Assembly (NCBI GenBank): GCA_945898095.1
Contig: CAMDHE010000007.1
Location: 1 to 64,000, forward strand
DNA length: 64,000 nucleotides
Reading direction: 5' to 3'
Source: Roseateles toxinivorans
GTDB lineage: Bacteria; Pseudomonadota; Gammaproteobacteria; Burkholderiales; Burkholderiaceae_C
Made by a program: the position numbers and the translations under genes. This document shows, in pieces, positions 51,028-60,831 of the stretch. The notes beneath the pieces were generated by a model. It did not search any database, was not told the origin of the DNA, and worked only from the letters and a program-made list of their open reading frames with translations. Every line of letters begins with the position of its first letter. Within the stretch, counting starts at the first letter, position 1.

Positions 51028-51831
51028 TCAAACCTCCAGCGCTTGGCGGATCGCCAGCAGCAATTGATCGGGGCGCTCGGCCATCAACGAATGCCCGCAA
51101 TCCAGCGTGACGACGCTGGCCTGCAAGGCTTCGGCCAAGGCCCGGGCTTGCTTGGGCGCGGTCATCTGGTCCGAGCCGCCGAGGATCATGCCGGTCCTGC
51201 ATATGACCCTGCTTGCAGCCGACATTCCGCCGGCATAGGCATCGCAGATCCGGAAATCATGTTCGAACAGATTGACCCCTGTTTGCAGCTTCAGCATGCG
51301 GCGCTTCAAGGCGATTTCACCACCCTGCAGCCAGGCGCCGGGGCCTGGGTAGGAGGGCTTGCCGGCCCAACTGGCAAAGGAAAAGCCGTTCACCATCTTG
51401 ATGGCCTGCAGCGGTTGCGTACGTGCCAAATCGAGCAAGGCAGGCGAAACCTTCATCGGGCAAGCCGTGGCCAGCAGGAACAGATGGCTGGCCCGCAATG
51501 GCGCTTGTGCGGCCGCTTCGAGGGCGATCAACGAGCCCATGCTGTGTCCGACCAGCGCGGCCTGCTGCACGCCCGCAGCATCGAGCAGTTGCCAGATCCA
51601 GGCCCCCAGGTCTTCGACGCTGTCGAGTGGCAGCGAAGCGCTGCGCCCATGGCCGGGCAGGTCGACCGCCAGCACAGCCCAGCCATGATGGGCGAACCAG
51701 CGCGCCAGCAAAGTCCAGACGCTGTGGTCATTCATCGCTCCATGGATGAAGACGATGCAGGGCAGGGCAGGGTCAAACGTTTTTCCGCCGCTGTAGGCAT
51801 AGACGGCTTGGCCATTGAGTTGGATGTTCAT
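51028..51831 (-). CDS. Alpha/beta hydrolase
   Basis: A 267-residue cytoplasmic alpha/beta hydrolase. The pieces are CIVFIHGAMNDHSVWTLL (oxyanion hole), VDLPGHGRS, the nucleophile elbow GHSMGSLIALEAAA, GGSDQMTAPKQAR (acid) and DCGHSLMAERPDQL (His). The ATG at 51831 with GGAGTCTTG upstream is used; the track's extra first codon is a TTG. It lies 10 bases from the metY stop on the same strand, so it is probably cotranscribed with it; hydrolases next to MetX/MetY are common. The substrate is not identifiable. Confidence 0.88.
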   Translation of the reverse strand: MNIQLNGQAVYAYSGGKTFDPALPCIVFIHGAMNDHSVWTLLARWFAHHGWAVLAVDLPGHGRSASLPLDSVEDLGAWIWQLLDAAGVQQAALVGHSMGSLIALEAAAQAPLRASHLFLLATACPMKVSPALLDLARTQPLQAIKMVNGFSFASWAGKPSYPGPGAWLQGGEIALKRRMLKLQTGVNLFEHDFRICDAYAGGMSAASRVICRTGMILGGSDQMTAPKQARALAEALQASVVTLDCGHSLMAERPDQLLLAIRQALEV

Positions 51832-51843
51832 CAAGACTCCAGC

Positions 51844-53148
51844 TTATCGGCAGGCGATCTTCAGCGCGCGCTTCAGGTCGTCGATCAGGTCATCAGCGTC
51901 TTCGAGACCGATCGACAGCCTGATCGTCCCGGCGCTGATGCCAGCCAAATGCAGCGCCCCATCGTCCATCCGGCTGTGCGTCGTGCTGGCCGGGTGGATC
52001 ACCAACGAGCGGCAGTCGCCGACATTGGCCAGATGCGAAAAAATCTTCAACGCCTGGATGAAGTCACGGCCTTGTTCGCGGCTGCCTTTCAGGTCGAAAC
52101 TGAAGACCGATCCGCAGCCCCGCGGCAGCAGCCTTTGCGCCAAGGCGTGGTCAGGATGGGATGGCAAACCGGGATAGCCCACGCCCAGCACGGTTGGCTG
52201 GGCAGCGAGGAATTCAGCGACCTTCTGCGCGTTTTGCACATGGCGCTGCATGCGCAGCGGCAGCGTCTCGATGCCCTGCAAAATCAGCCAGGCGCTGTGC
52301 GGACTGATGCAGGCGCCGAAGTCGCGCAGACCCTCGCGGCGCGCCCGCAGCAGAAAAGCGCCGACAGTACTTTCCTCGCTGAAGACCATGCCGTGGAAGC
52401 CGGCATAGGGCTCGCAAAGCTCGGCGAACAAGCCATGCTTGTCATGCGCTGCCTGCCAATCGAAGGCGCCGCTGTCGACCAGCACGCCGCCGACCACGGT
52501 GCCATGGCCCGAAAGGAATTTGGTCGCCGAGTGGTAGACCAGATCGGCGCCATGCTCGAACGGGCGCAGCAAATAGGGTGTCGTCAGCGTCGAATCGAGC
52601 AGCAGCGGCAGGCCGGCCTCATGCGCAATTGCGGCGACCTGCGCAATGTCAAGCAGGTCCATGCCCGGGTTGCCCAAGGTTTCGCCGAACAGCAACTTCG
52701 TGTTCGGCCGGATCGCTGCGCGCCATCCGTCGAGGTCGCCGGGACGCACAAAGGTCGTCTGGATGCCGAATCGCGCCAAGGTGTAATGCAGCAGATTGTG
52801 CGAACCGCCATAGAGCGCGCTGGATGAAACGATATGTGAGCCGGCGCCGGCCAATGTGGTGATCGCCAGATGCAGGGCGGCCTGTCCGCTGGCTGTGGCG
52901 ATGGCGCCGATGCCGCCTTCGAGCGCGGCGACCCGCTCCTCGAAGACCGCCGTGGTCGGGTTGGAGATGCGCGAGTAGACGTGGCCGGCGCGTTCCATAT
53001 TGAACAGCGAAGCGGCTTGTTCGGCGCTCTCGAACACGAACGATGTCGTCAGGTGCAGTGGCGTCACGCGGGCGCCAGTGGCCGGGTCAGGGCTGGCGCC
53101 AGCATGCAAGGCCAGGGTATCAAAACCAGGGTCTGAGTAGCCGGACAT
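51844..53148 (-). CDS. metY: O-acetylhomoserine aminocarboxypropyltransferase (sulfhydrylase)
   Basis: A 434-residue PLP enzyme of the Cys/Met metabolism family that makes homocysteine from O-acetylhomoserine and sulfide. It has TTSFVFESAEQAASLFNMERAGHVYSRISNPTTAVFEERVAALEGG, the PLP-phosphate and ring region ALYGGSHNLLHYT, FGETLGNP, the lysine in SATKFLSGHGTVVGG, and LANVGDCRSLVIHPASTTHS with the conserved arginine in GTIRLSIGLED. Length fits MetY rather than MetZ/MetB. The ATG at 53148 is used, with the ORF extension upstream rejected. It diverges from the CBS-domain gene. Confidence 0.92.
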   Translation of the reverse strand: MSGYSDPGFDTLALHAGASPDPATGARVTPLHLTTSFVFESAEQAASLFNMERAGHVYSRISNPTTAVFEERVAALEGGIGAIATASGQAALHLAITTLAGAGSHIVSSSALYGGSHNLLHYTLARFGIQTTFVRPGDLDGWRAAIRPNTKLLFGETLGNPGMDLLDIAQVAAIAHEAGLPLLLDSTLTTPYLLRPFEHGADLVYHSATKFLSGHGTVVGGVLVDSGAFDWQAAHDKHGLFAELCEPYAGFHGMVFSEESTVGAFLLRARREGLRDFGACISPHSAWLILQGIETLPLRMQRHVQNAQKVAEFLAAQPTVLGVGYPGLPSHPDHALAQRLLPRGCGSVFSFDLKGSREQGRDFIQALKIFSHLANVGDCRSLVIHPASTTHSRMDDGALHLAGISAGTIRLSIGLEDADDLIDDLKRALKIACR

Positions 53149-53244
53149 AGGCGATTTCGAAAGTCTTGGGTGGCTTGATTGTGTGCTATGTTTGAAGGCA
53201 ACAGTCGCCCACAAAGGCGGCCCCGAAAATTTGAGGAGATGAAC

Positions 53245-53715
53245 ATGAAAGTCATCGATATCCTGCGCGTCAAGGGCGGCACGTTGTTCACGGTCTCGCC
53301 CGATGAGTACCTGTCGGTCGTTGTTACGACGATGGCCGATCAGGACATCGGCTCACTGGTGGTGATGGCGCATGGCGAACTGGTCGGCATGTTGACCTTC
53401 CGTGAAGTCATCGAGGCGCTGGTCCGAAACGGCGGCAGCATCGGCAGCTTGCAGGTGCGCGGCGTGATGGACGACCATCCGCTGACCTGCACGCCCGAGA
53501 CCGACATGGACGAGGTGCGCCGCATGATGCTGGGCCGCCATGCGCGCTATATGCCGGTGCTCGATGGCCGCACCTTGATGGGCGTGATTTCGTTTTACGA
53601 CGTGGCCAAGGCGGTGGTTGACGGCCAGGATTTCGAGAACCGGATGCTCAAGGCCTATATCCGCGACTGGCCGCTCGAAGACCAGCCGGCCGCGAGCGAG
53701 ACACCTAACCCATAG
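53245..53715 (+). CDS. CBS-domain pair protein
   Basis: A 156-residue protein made almost entirely of two CBS motifs ([40 protein letters not shown] and [43 protein letters not shown]). Together they form a Bateman module that binds adenosine-containing ligands. There is no catalytic domain. The ATG at 53245 has GAGGAG six bases upstream. Its target is unknown. It lies directly before aroC, but aroC appears to have its own promoter. Confidence 0.9.
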   Translation: MKVIDILRVKGGTLFTVSPDEYLSVVVTTMADQDIGSLVVMAHGELVGMLTFREVIEALVRNGGSIGSLQVRGVMDDHPLTCTPETDMDEVRRMMLGRHARYMPVLDGRTLMGVISFYDVAKAVVDGQDFENRMLKAYIRDWPLEDQPAASETPNP

Positions 53716-53722
53716 CCGCCGG

Positions 53723-53728
53723 TAGAAT
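53723..53728 (+). promoter_or_regulatory. Candidate -10 element upstream of aroC
   Basis: TAGAAT within GGTAGAATCGGGGGCTTC lies 29 bases upstream of the aroC ATG. This GGTA(A/G)AATC-GG-CTTC arrangement is common before housekeeping genes in betaproteobacteria. The -35 would lie in the end of the CBS gene and is not obvious. Confidence 0.4.
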
Positions 53729-53756
53729 CGGGGGCTTCAGCAATCACGGGTTCCCC

Positions 53757-54857
53757 ATGTCAGGCAGCACTTTCGGCGAATTGTTCAGGGTCACCAATTT
53801 CGGCGAAAGCCATGGCCCGGCGATCGGTTGCGTGATCGACGGTTGCCCGCCCGGATTGACTCTGTCAGAGGCTGACATCCAGCCCGAACTGGATCGTCGG
53901 CGACCCGGCACTTCGCGCCATGTCACGCAGCGCCAGGAGCCTGACATCGTCGAGATCCTCTCCGGCGTCTATGAAGGCCGGACCACCGGCACGCCGATCT
54001 GCCTGCTGATCAAGAATACCGACCAGCGCAGCCGCGATTACGGCAATCTGCTCGATACCTTTCGCCCCGGACATGCTGACTACAGCTACTGGCGCAAATA
54101 CGGGCTGCGCGACCCGCGCGGTGGCGGCCGGTCTTCAGCCCGATTGACCGCGCCGATGGTTGGCGCAGGGGCTGTCGCCAAGCTTTGGTTGAAACAGAAA
54201 TACGGCTGCGAATTCCGCGGCTGCATGACCCAGTTGGGCAGTATCGAGATTCCGTTCGAGGGCTGGCAGCATGTGCCGAACAACCCGTTTTTTGCTGCCA
54301 ATGTCAGCAAGATCGACGAGCTCGAAGCCTATATGGATGCGCTGCGAAAGTCCGGCGATTCGGTCGGCGCGCGCATCCGGGTTGAGGCCGTCCATGTGCC
54401 GGTCGGCCTGGGTGAGCCCTTGTTCGACAAGCTCGACGCTGACATCGCTTATGCGCTGATGGGCATCAATGCGGTCAAAGGTGTCGAGATTGGCGCCGGC
54501 TTTGGCGTGGTCGCGCAGCATGGCAGCGAACATGGTGACGAGTTGACGCCGCTGGGCTTTGCCAGCAACAACTCGGGCGGCATGCTCGGCGGGATTTCAA
54601 CCGGGCAGGACATCGTCGCGTCGATCGCGATCAAGCCGACCAGTTCGATCCGCAGCCCGAAGGCGTCGATCAACCGTGCGGGAGAGCCAGCTATCGTCGA
54701 AACCTTTGGTCGCCATGACCCCTGCGTCGGCATCCGTGCCACGCCGATTGCCGAAGCCATGCTGGCCCTGGTGCTGATGGACCATGCCTTGCGGCAGCGC
54801 GCCCAATGCGGCGATGTGGAGTTGCCGATCGCCGCGATAGCCGCAGCAGCACCCTAG
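53757..54857 (+). CDS. aroC: Chorismate synthase
   Basis: A 366-residue enzyme that converts 5-enolpyruvylshikimate-3-phosphate to chorismate with reduced FMN, the last step of the shikimate pathway. The three family signatures are present: [18 protein letters not shown] near the N-terminus, the central [35 protein letters not shown], and [25 protein letters not shown] at the C-terminus. The length is normal. The stop TAG shares its last base with the GTG of the MFS gene. Confidence 0.96.
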   Translation: MSGSTFGELFRVTNFGESHGPAIGCVIDGCPPGLTLSEADIQPELDRRRPGTSRHVTQRQEPDIVEILSGVYEGRTTGTPICLLIKNTDQRSRDYGNLLDTFRPGHADYSYWRKYGLRDPRGGGRSSARLTAPMVGAGAVAKLWLKQKYGCEFRGCMTQLGSIEIPFEGWQHVPNNPFFAANVSKIDELEAYMDALRKSGDSVGARIRVEAVHVPVGLGEPLFDKLDADIAYALMGINAVKGVEIGAGFGVVAQHGSEHGDELTPLGFASNNSGGMLGGISTGQDIVASIAIKPTSSIRSPKASINRAGEPAIVETFGRHDPCVGIRATPIAEAMLALVLMDHALRQRAQCGDVELPIAAIAAAAP

Positions 54858-56050
54858 TGCCGGCTGATTCGAAGCGTTCGCTGAGCGCCTGCGCAGCGCT
54901 GTCATGCGTCTATTTCGCAGCCATCGGCGGCTTCAATCCTTACGCGCCGCTCTGGTACAAGGAACTCGGCATGTCGGTGTTTGCAATCGGCGTGCTGGTC
55001 TCCCTGCAGAGTTGGACCCGCATCTTCGCGACCTATGCCTGGGGCGCGCTGGCGGACCATAGCGGGCAGCGGGTGCAGATCATTCGCTGGGCGGCGCTGG
55101 CCAGTTTTGTGGCCGGGCTCGGATTCCTGGCGCCACCGCATTTCGCGACCCTGGCGCTGGCGACCTTGCTGATGTTTTTGTTCAACGCAGCCATCGTTCC
55201 ACTGAACGACACCGTGGTCGCTGCACACTTGGTCAGTGAAGACGGTCAAATGGACGCCAAGCGCTACGGTCGAGTGCGAGTCTGGGGTTCGATCGGCTTT
55301 TTGCTGACCGTCGTGCTGGCCGGTTGGTGGTTCCAGCATGCCGGCATGCAGGCCTTTGCCTTCACCATCATCGGTTTGCTGGCGCTGGTGGTCTGGGCGG
55401 CTTGGCGCTTGCCGATTCAGTCCGGCCAGATGATGGTCAAGGCGGACCCCGAACAGGCGCAACTGTCGATTGGCGCGGTGCTCGGCAGGCCCGAAGTGCG
55501 CTGGTTCTTTGTCAGTGTTTTTCTGACTGTCCTCGCGCATTCTTCGATCTATGCATTTTTCAGCCTGTACCTGGTCGAACTGGGTTTTGGCAAGCAGGTC
55601 GTCGGCATGCTCTGGGCGGTCTCGATCGTGGTCGAGATCATCTGGTTTGCCTTTCAGGGACGCATGCTCGAACGCGGTACGCTGCACCATTGGTTGATCG
55701 GCGCGGCCTTGTTGACGGCCTTGCGCTTCGCAATGATCGTCGGTGGCGGCGCCAACTTGGTCTTGCTGGTGCTGGCGCAATGTCTGCATGCGATCACTTT
55801 TGCCGCCCAGCACACCGCCTGCATTGCCCTGATCACGCGCTACTTCCCCGGGCGTTTGCGTGGTCGTGGTCAGGCCTTGTATTCGGTAATGGGTTACGGA
55901 CTTTCCGGCGTTGTCGGCAGCATCGGCGGGGGCTGGCTGGTGGCGAGTCTGGGTTACCAAGCCTTGTTCATCGCTGCAATCGCTGCGGCCTTGGCCTCGG
56001 CCTTATGTGCCTGGCAAAGCCGACGGCTCGATTCGACTGCGATCGGCTGA
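54857..56050 (+). CDS. MFS transporter, 3-phenylpropionate transporter (HcaT/PPP)-like (GTG start)
   Basis: A 397-residue permease with about 12 membrane helices. It opens CVYFAAIGGFNPYAPLWYKELGMSVFAIGVLVSLQSWTRIFATYAWGALADHSG, the PPP/nucleoside-permease style with the loop 2-3 motif A-DHSGQR. VRVWGSIGFLLTVVLAG starts the second quarter, and FAAQHTACIALITRYFPGRLRGRGQALYSVMGYGLSGVVGSIGGGWL is the conserved late region. I prefer GTG at 54857, overlapping the aroC stop by one base, over the ATG at 54806 inside aroC. Aromatic acid uptake is plausible but unproven. Confidence 0.87.
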   Translation: MPADSKRSLSACAALSCVYFAAIGGFNPYAPLWYKELGMSVFAIGVLVSLQSWTRIFATYAWGALADHSGQRVQIIRWAALASFVAGLGFLAPPHFATLALATLLMFLFNAAIVPLNDTVVAAHLVSEDGQMDAKRYGRVRVWGSIGFLLTVVLAGWWFQHAGMQAFAFTIIGLLALVVWAAWRLPIQSGQMMVKADPEQAQLSIGAVLGRPEVRWFFVSVFLTVLAHSSIYAFFSLYLVELGFGKQVVGMLWAVSIVVEIIWFAFQGRMLERGTLHHWLIGAALLTALRFAMIVGGGANLVLLVLAQCLHAITFAAQHTACIALITRYFPGRLRGRGQALYSVMGYGLSGVVGSIGGGWLVASLGYQALFIAAIAAALASALCAWQSRRLDSTAIG

Positions 56051-56203
56051 AATGAAGCAGCTTTCCACGCTGCTGCTGTCGGCCGATCAATGCGGCTTGC
56101 AGTTCAAGCGCTGAAATCGGCATTTCGTCGCAGCACCAAGGTCAAGGGTTTACGCTAGCCCTACACTGCGGCCAGTTTCAATTGAAGAAGAATGGAGTCT
56201 TGC

Positions 56204-57322
56204 ATGCGCAAGCAATGGTTGATCGGCGGCATCGCCGCGGTCTTGCTGACGGCAGGCGCTATTGGCGCTGTGAAAGTCATCGCCAGCCGGGGTGACAAAT
56301 CCGGCGACAAGCCGCCGGCCACGCTGGAATTCTTGCCGACCGAAGTGGTCAGGCCGATGCTTGCCAGTATGCCCGGCGAGATCGATTTTTCGGGCCCGCT
56401 GGTCGCCCCCGGTACCGTGATCGTGCGCGCCAAGTCAGCCGGTACGCTGCTGAGTCTGAGCGTTCAGGAAGGCAGCCGGGTCAAGGCAGGCCAGTCGCTC
56501 GGTCAGGTCGATATGGAAGAGTTGCGCTATCGGATTGCCGAACGCAGCGCCAGCGTGGCGGCGGCCCAGGCCCAGATGCAGCAGGCCGAGCGCCAGTTCA
56601 AGGCCAGCCAGGGCCTGGCTGAACAGAACTTCATCGCTTCGACTGCCCTTGATACAGCGCGTGCTAGCCTGGAAGCGGCGCGCGGCCAACTCCTCGCTGC
56701 CCAGGCCCAATGGGACAGTGCGCAGGTGACGCTGCGGCAGGCTGCGCTGGTCGCGCCGATCAGCGGGGTCGTTTCGAAGCGCCATGCCTTGCCGGGTGAA
56801 AAGCTGGCGCCGGAACAGCAAATCCTCAGCATCGTCGATTTGAGCCAGCTCGAATTGGCCGGTTTGGTCGGCACCCATGAGGTCAGCCGACTGCAGGCGG
56901 GCATGGCGGTGCAGGTGCAAGTCGAGGGCGCTTTGACCGGAGTCGAGGCGCGTATCAGCCGCATCGCGCCAGCGGCCGAACCGGGCACGCGTTCGATCGG
57001 CGTCACGCTCTTGTTGCCCAATCCGAAAGAGGAATTTCGTGCCGGCCAATATGCTTCGGCGAAGGTCATGCTTGTCGATTCGACCCAGCGCATGACCTTG
57101 CCAGAGTCCGCGGTCAGCAATCTTTCGGGCCAGTCGCAGGTCTGGTTGATCGAGAACGGCGCCTTGCTGCGCCGCATCATCAGCACCGGACGACGCGATC
57201 AGCGCGAAGGCCGGATCGAGGTGTTGCGAGGTCTGAAGGAGTCTGACCAGGTGCTTGCTGCACGTTTTGACAATCTGCGTGAAGGTGCCAAGGCTCTGGT
57301 ACTGACCAAGGCCAAGAGCTGA
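56204..57322 (+). CDS. RND efflux periplasmic adaptor (membrane fusion protein)
   Basis: A 372-residue HlyD/AcrA-type adaptor linking the inner-membrane pump to an outer-membrane channel. The N-terminal hydrophobic anchor (QWLIGGIAAVLLTAGAIGAV) has no lipobox. The biotinyl-lipoyl halves are GTVIVRAKSAGTLLSLSVQEGSRVKAGQSLGQVD and VAPISGVVSKRHALPGEKLAPEQQILSIVD. Between them is a coiled-coil hairpin (about residues 105-180, Ala/Gln/Glu-rich), and a beta-barrel domain follows. The ATG at 56204 is preceded by GGAG at six bases. The pump gene follows after 15 bases. Confidence 0.92.
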   Translation: MRKQWLIGGIAAVLLTAGAIGAVKVIASRGDKSGDKPPATLEFLPTEVVRPMLASMPGEIDFSGPLVAPGTVIVRAKSAGTLLSLSVQEGSRVKAGQSLGQVDMEELRYRIAERSASVAAAQAQMQQAERQFKASQGLAEQNFIASTALDTARASLEAARGQLLAAQAQWDSAQVTLRQAALVAPISGVVSKRHALPGEKLAPEQQILSIVDLSQLELAGLVGTHEVSRLQAGMAVQVQVEGALTGVEARISRIAPAAEPGTRSIGVTLLLPNPKEEFRAGQYASAKVMLVDSTQRMTLPESAVSNLSGQSQVWLIENGALLRRIISTGRRDQREGRIEVLRGLKESDQVLAARFDNLREGAKALVLTKAKS

Positions 57323-57337
57323 ACCGGCGCCAAGACC

Positions 57338-60300
57338 ATGTGGATCACTAAAGTATCAATCCAGAACCCGGTCTTTGCGACGATGGTGATGGTGGCCTTG
57401 TGCGTGCTGGGGATGTTCTCCTATGCCAGACTAGGCGTCGAGCAGATGCCCGACATTTCGATGCCGGGCGCCTGGATCGATGTTCGCTACCCCGGCGCTT
57501 CGCCCGATGCAGTCGAGCGCGAGGTGGCCAAGCCGCTCGAAGAAGCGATCAACACGATCTCGGGGGTCGATCGGATCCAGTCGCGCAGCTTCGAGGGCCG
57601 TGCCCAGGCCAGCGTCGAGTTCAGCCTGAATACCGATATGAGCCGGGCGATGCAGGACCTGCGCGACCGCGTGGCAGCGGCGCAAGCGGCTTTCCCGAAG
57701 GATGTGAAAGCGCCGACCGTTTCGCGCTTCCAGGGCGACAACGCGCAACCGGTGGTCGTGATGGCCTTGATGAGCAAGACAAGGCCAGCGCGCGAGTTGT
57801 CGTTATTGGGCGAATTGGTCATTGCCAAGCGGCTCGGCCGGGTCGAGGGTGTGGCCAAGGTCGACGTCGGCGGCATCGTCTCACGTGAGGTACGCATCGA
57901 TCTTGACCCTTTGAGACTGCGCGCCTATGGCGTGACGCCGGCTGAAATCGCCTTGGCGCTGCGCGAAGCCAATAGCGACCAACCGGTGGGACTGCTGTCA
58001 GATCAAAGCAGTGATGCGATCCTGCGCGTCGAAGGTCGGATCAAGGATCCGAAACAGTTTGCCAACATGGTCGTGGCCAGGCGAGGCAATCTGGTGCTGA
58101 CGCTGAGCGATCTCGGTCACTTGGTCGAACGCGAGCGCGAACCCGACAGCATCGCCCGCATCAACGGTGCGCCGGCCATCACCTTCAACATCTTCAAGCA
58201 GCAGGACGCCAACATCGTCGCCACCGGTAATGCGGTCAAGGAGGCGATGGAGGAATTGAAAAAATCGCTGCCGGAAGGCGTCGAGCTGAACCTGATCTAC
58301 GCCAACAGCGACTGGGTCAAAGAATCGCTGACCGGCCTCAAACACACGCTGATCGAAGGTGCTTTGCTGACGATCGCGATCGTCTTCCTGTTCCTGCACA
58401 GCTGGCGTTCGACCATCATCACCGGGCTGACCTTGCCGATTTCGGTGATTTCGAGCTTCATCGCGGTGCAAGCCTTTGGCTTCACCTTGAACTTCATGAC
58501 GATGATGGCGCTCAGCCTGTGCATCGGCCTGTTGATCGACGACGCAATCGTCGTGCGCGAAAACATCGTGCGCCATCTCGGCATGGGCAAGAACCATCAC
58601 CGGGCCGCATTCGAAGGCACCAACGAGATCGGTCTGGCCGTCATGGCCACGACCTTTGCGATTTGTGCGGTCTTCGTGCCGGTGGCCTTCATGGGCGGCA
58701 TCATCGGCAAGTTCTTCTACCCCTTCGGCATCACCGTGGCGGTGGCGGTACTGGTCAGCCTGTTCGTCAGCTTCACGCTCGACCCGATGCTGTCGTCGGT
58801 CTGGAAGGATCCGCCCAGCGACCGCTTGCGCCATTTGCCTGTGCTCGGGTCGATGATGCGCGGCACTGACCGATTGATGGATGGGCTGCACCTGCTTTAT
58901 GAACGCTTGATCCATTGGGCTTTTTCGAGCAAACGCTACCGCTTGTTTGTGCTGCCGGTCTGGGCCCGGCCCTTCGACGCACAAGGCCAGTGCGACCGCA
59001 GTCAGCCACGCCGGTTTCGAATGGCGACGCTGACGCCACGCGGCATCGTGCTGGCTGGCGGCTTGGCGAGCTTTGTGCTGGCGCTCGGGCTGACACCCTT
59101 GGTCGGCAGTGAGTTCATACCGCAAACCGACCAGGGCTTTACCCAGGTCAACCTGCGCATGCCGGTGGCATCGAGCCTGGATCGCAGCAATGCCAAAGTG
59201 CTGCAGGTCGAAGAGATCCTTAGCCGTTTCCCTGAAATCAAGAACGTCTCGACGGTGGTCGGCAGCAGCGGCGAGGGGATGTCGACCGGCAGGAATCAGG
59301 CGGCCTTGAATATCTCGCTGCAAGATCGCAGCCAGCGTCAACGCAGCCAGAAGCAGGTGGAGGATGCGATCCGCGCCGACATCGCCAAGATTCCCGGCGT
59401 CGAGGTCAGCGTCGGTTTCGATCGACCGATCTGGGTCACCATCCTTGGCAACGACCCAGAGGCTCTGACCTTGGTGACGAATGAATTTGCAGCCAAACTG
59501 AAGCTGATCCGCGGCGCGGTCGATGTTGATTCGACCGTCAAACCAGGGTTGCCGGCCTTCGCTGTGCGCTTGAAGGATTCTGCGATTCGTGAGCTGGGTC
59601 TGACTGCGCCGCAGTTGGCGGCTTCGTTGCGCAGTTATGTCAACGGCGAGGTGGCAACTTACTGGACCACGCCGGACGGCAACCAGGTCGAAGTACTCCT
59701 GAGACTGCCGCGCGAACAGCGTCAGCGCATTGAACAGATGCTCAAGCTGCCGGTCGCCTTCGCCAAGGATGGCTCGCCAATCGCGCTTGATCAGGTCGCG
59801 ACGATCGAAGCGGTCTTCAACCCGGAAGTGATCCGGCGTCAGAACCTGCAACGGCGCGAAGCGGTCTACGCTGGCGTGCAGGGCCGACCCTCGGGCGATG
59901 TCAACGACGAGGTGCAAAAGCTGATCAAGTCGACGCAGTTGCCGCCCGGCATCAGCTTCAATGTCGATGGTGCTGGCAAGCAACAGGCCGAGGCTTTCAA
60001 GGGCCTGGTCGGTGCCATGGGACTGGCGGTGATCTTCATCTACATCGTGCTGGCGAGCCAGTTCGGCAGCTTTTTGCAGCCGATTGCGATCATGGCCTCG
60101 CTGCCGTTGGCGCTGATCGGTGTGATGTTGTCCTTGTTGCTGTGGCGTTCGACGCTGAACGTCTTTTCGATGATTGGCCTGGTGATGCTGATGGGTCTGG
60201 TGACCAAGAACGCGATCTTGCTGGTCGACTTTGCCAATCAGGCGCGCAAGGCCGGCGCGACAGTGCCCGAAGCGCTGCTGCAAGCCGGCCTGATCCGGAT

Positions 60301-60529
60301 GCGACCCATCATCATGACAACTTCAGCGATGGTTTTTGGTATGTTGCCGATGGCGATTGCCTTCAATGACGGCGGCGAAATCCAGGCGCCGATGGGCCGC
60401 GCGATCATCGGCGGCGTGATCACCTCGACCTTGTTGACCCTGCTGGTCGTGCCGGTGCTCTATTCATATCTGGTGCGCGAGATCAAGCCTGCACCGGCGC
60501 TTGCCCTGGCAACGCAGGGCGGGGACTGA
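57338..60529 (+). CDS. RND-family multidrug efflux permease (HAE1/AcrB type)
   Basis: A 1063-residue proton-driven inner-membrane pump. It begins [41 protein letters not shown]. The proton-relay aspartates are in [14 protein letters not shown] (about residue 400), with the matching lysine in [18 protein letters not shown] (about residue 955). The family loop signatures [12 protein letters not shown] and [22 protein letters not shown] are present. After [13 protein letters not shown] there is an atypical polar stretch ([15 protein letters not shown]) before TM7. No outer-membrane factor gene follows, so a TolC-like protein must be encoded elsewhere. Substrate range is unknown. Confidence 0.93.
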   Translation: MWITKVSIQNPVFATMVMVALCVLGMFSYARLGVEQMPDISMPGAWIDVRYPGASPDAVEREVAKPLEEAINTISGVDRIQSRSFEGRAQASVEFSLNTDMSRAMQDLRDRVAAAQAAFPKDVKAPTVSRFQGDNAQPVVVMALMSKTRPARELSLLGELVIAKRLGRVEGVAKVDVGGIVSREVRIDLDPLRLRAYGVTPAEIALALREANSDQPVGLLSDQSSDAILRVEGRIKDPKQFANMVVARRGNLVLTLSDLGHLVEREREPDSIARINGAPAITFNIFKQQDANIVATGNAVKEAMEELKKSLPEGVELNLIYANSDWVKESLTGLKHTLIEGALLTIAIVFLFLHSWRSTIITGLTLPISVISSFIAVQAFGFTLNFMTMMALSLCIGLLIDDAIVVRENIVRHLGMGKNHHRAAFEGTNEIGLAVMATTFAICAVFVPVAFMGGIIGKFFYPFGITVAVAVLVSLFVSFTLDPMLSSVWKDPPSDRLRHLPVLGSMMRGTDRLMDGLHLLYERLIHWAFSSKRYRLFVLPVWARPFDAQGQCDRSQPRRFRMATLTPRGIVLAGGLASFVLALGLTPLVGSEFIPQTDQGFTQVNLRMPVASSLDRSNAKVLQVEEILSRFPEIKNVSTVVGSSGEGMSTGRNQAALNISLQDRSQRQRSQKQVEDAIRADIAKIPGVEVSVGFDRPIWVTILGNDPEALTLVTNEFAAKLKLIRGAVDVDSTVKPGLPAFAVRLKDSAIRELGLTAPQLAASLRSYVNGEVATYWTTPDGNQVEVLLRLPREQRQRIEQMLKLPVAFAKDGSPIALDQVATIEAVFNPEVIRRQNLQRREAVYAGVQGRPSGDVNDEVQKLIKSTQLPPGISFNVDGAGKQQAEAFKGLVGAMGLAVIFIYIVLASQFGSFLQPIAIMASLPLALIGVMLSLLLWRSTLNVFSMIGLVMLMGLVTKNAILLVDFANQARKAGATVPEALLQAGLIRMRPIIMTTSAMVFGMLPMAIAFNDGGEIQAPMGRAIIGGVITSTLLTLLVVPVLYSYLVREIKPAPALALATQGGD

Positions 60530-60543
60530 CACCCGCCAGGCCC

Positions 60544-60557
60544 GTTTTGGCCAAAAC
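60544..60557. repeat. 14-base palindrome after the RND gene
   Basis: GTTTTGGCCAAAAC starts 15 bases after the pump stop. It can fold as a 5-bp stem with a 4-base loop but has no T-run after it, so a rho-independent terminator is doubtful. Confidence 0.4.
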
Positions 60558-60780
60558 CTGACAATCACTTTTCGAGTCATCGGCCCTGCTTGAATCAAAC
60601 GCCTCCAGCGCCTGCGATCAATCCGTAAGTGGTTTCACTTAAATCCAAAGTGTTGATAGTTTTGGCGCCAGATGCTACCTTGAGCTCAGTCGCAAAAGGG
60701 CTGAGAAAGGCTCGATGCACAGGATCCGGGCTAGTTGTCATGATCGATCCATTCGATTCGATCTCAGGCCGGGTCGGTTA

Positions 60781-60813
60781 CAGGCTTCGCCTGCCCGGGA
60801 GATTCTTCCGGGC
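60781..60813 (+). repeat. Two adjacent hairpins upstream of the pseudogene
   Basis: CAGGC-TTC-GCCTG is followed directly by GCCCGG-9 bases-CCGGGC, sharing one G. They end 18 bases before the pseudogene ATG and its GGAGAGAC ribosome binding site. They might be remnants of a leader regulator or simply a degenerate repeat. Confidence 0.4.
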
Positions 60814-60831
60814 GTGAATCATGGAGAGACT

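Larger units (their letters stand above)
60530..60831 (+). other. Intergenic leader region before the solute-binding-protein pseudogene
   Basis: About 300 bases without a gene. It contains a perfect 14-base palindrome (GTTTTGGCCAAAAC, 60544-60557), a small AAGTG-GTTT-CACTT hairpin (60627-60640), and two adjacent GC-rich hairpins just before the pseudogene start (60781-60813). CTGAGA at about 60704 recalls a TPP riboswitch, but the rest of that fold is missing. This is probably a decayed 5' leader. Confidence 0.4.

Noticed and set aside
51043-52827. 594-codon plus-strand open frame opposite the hydrolase and metY genes
   Set aside because: It spans two real minus-strand genes and their gap, and its product has no recognisable features.
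57998-60283. 761-codon minus-strand open frame opposite the RND pump
   Set aside because: It is a shadow of a high-GC gene. The translation is rich in Arg, Gln and His with no domain, while the plus strand encodes an intact RND permease.
60690-60760. TPP-riboswitch-like CTGAGA near the pseudogene leader
   Set aside because: The partner element with CTGAT-TGGATAATGCCAGCG and the closing stems are absent, and the downstream gene is a solute-binding-protein remnant.
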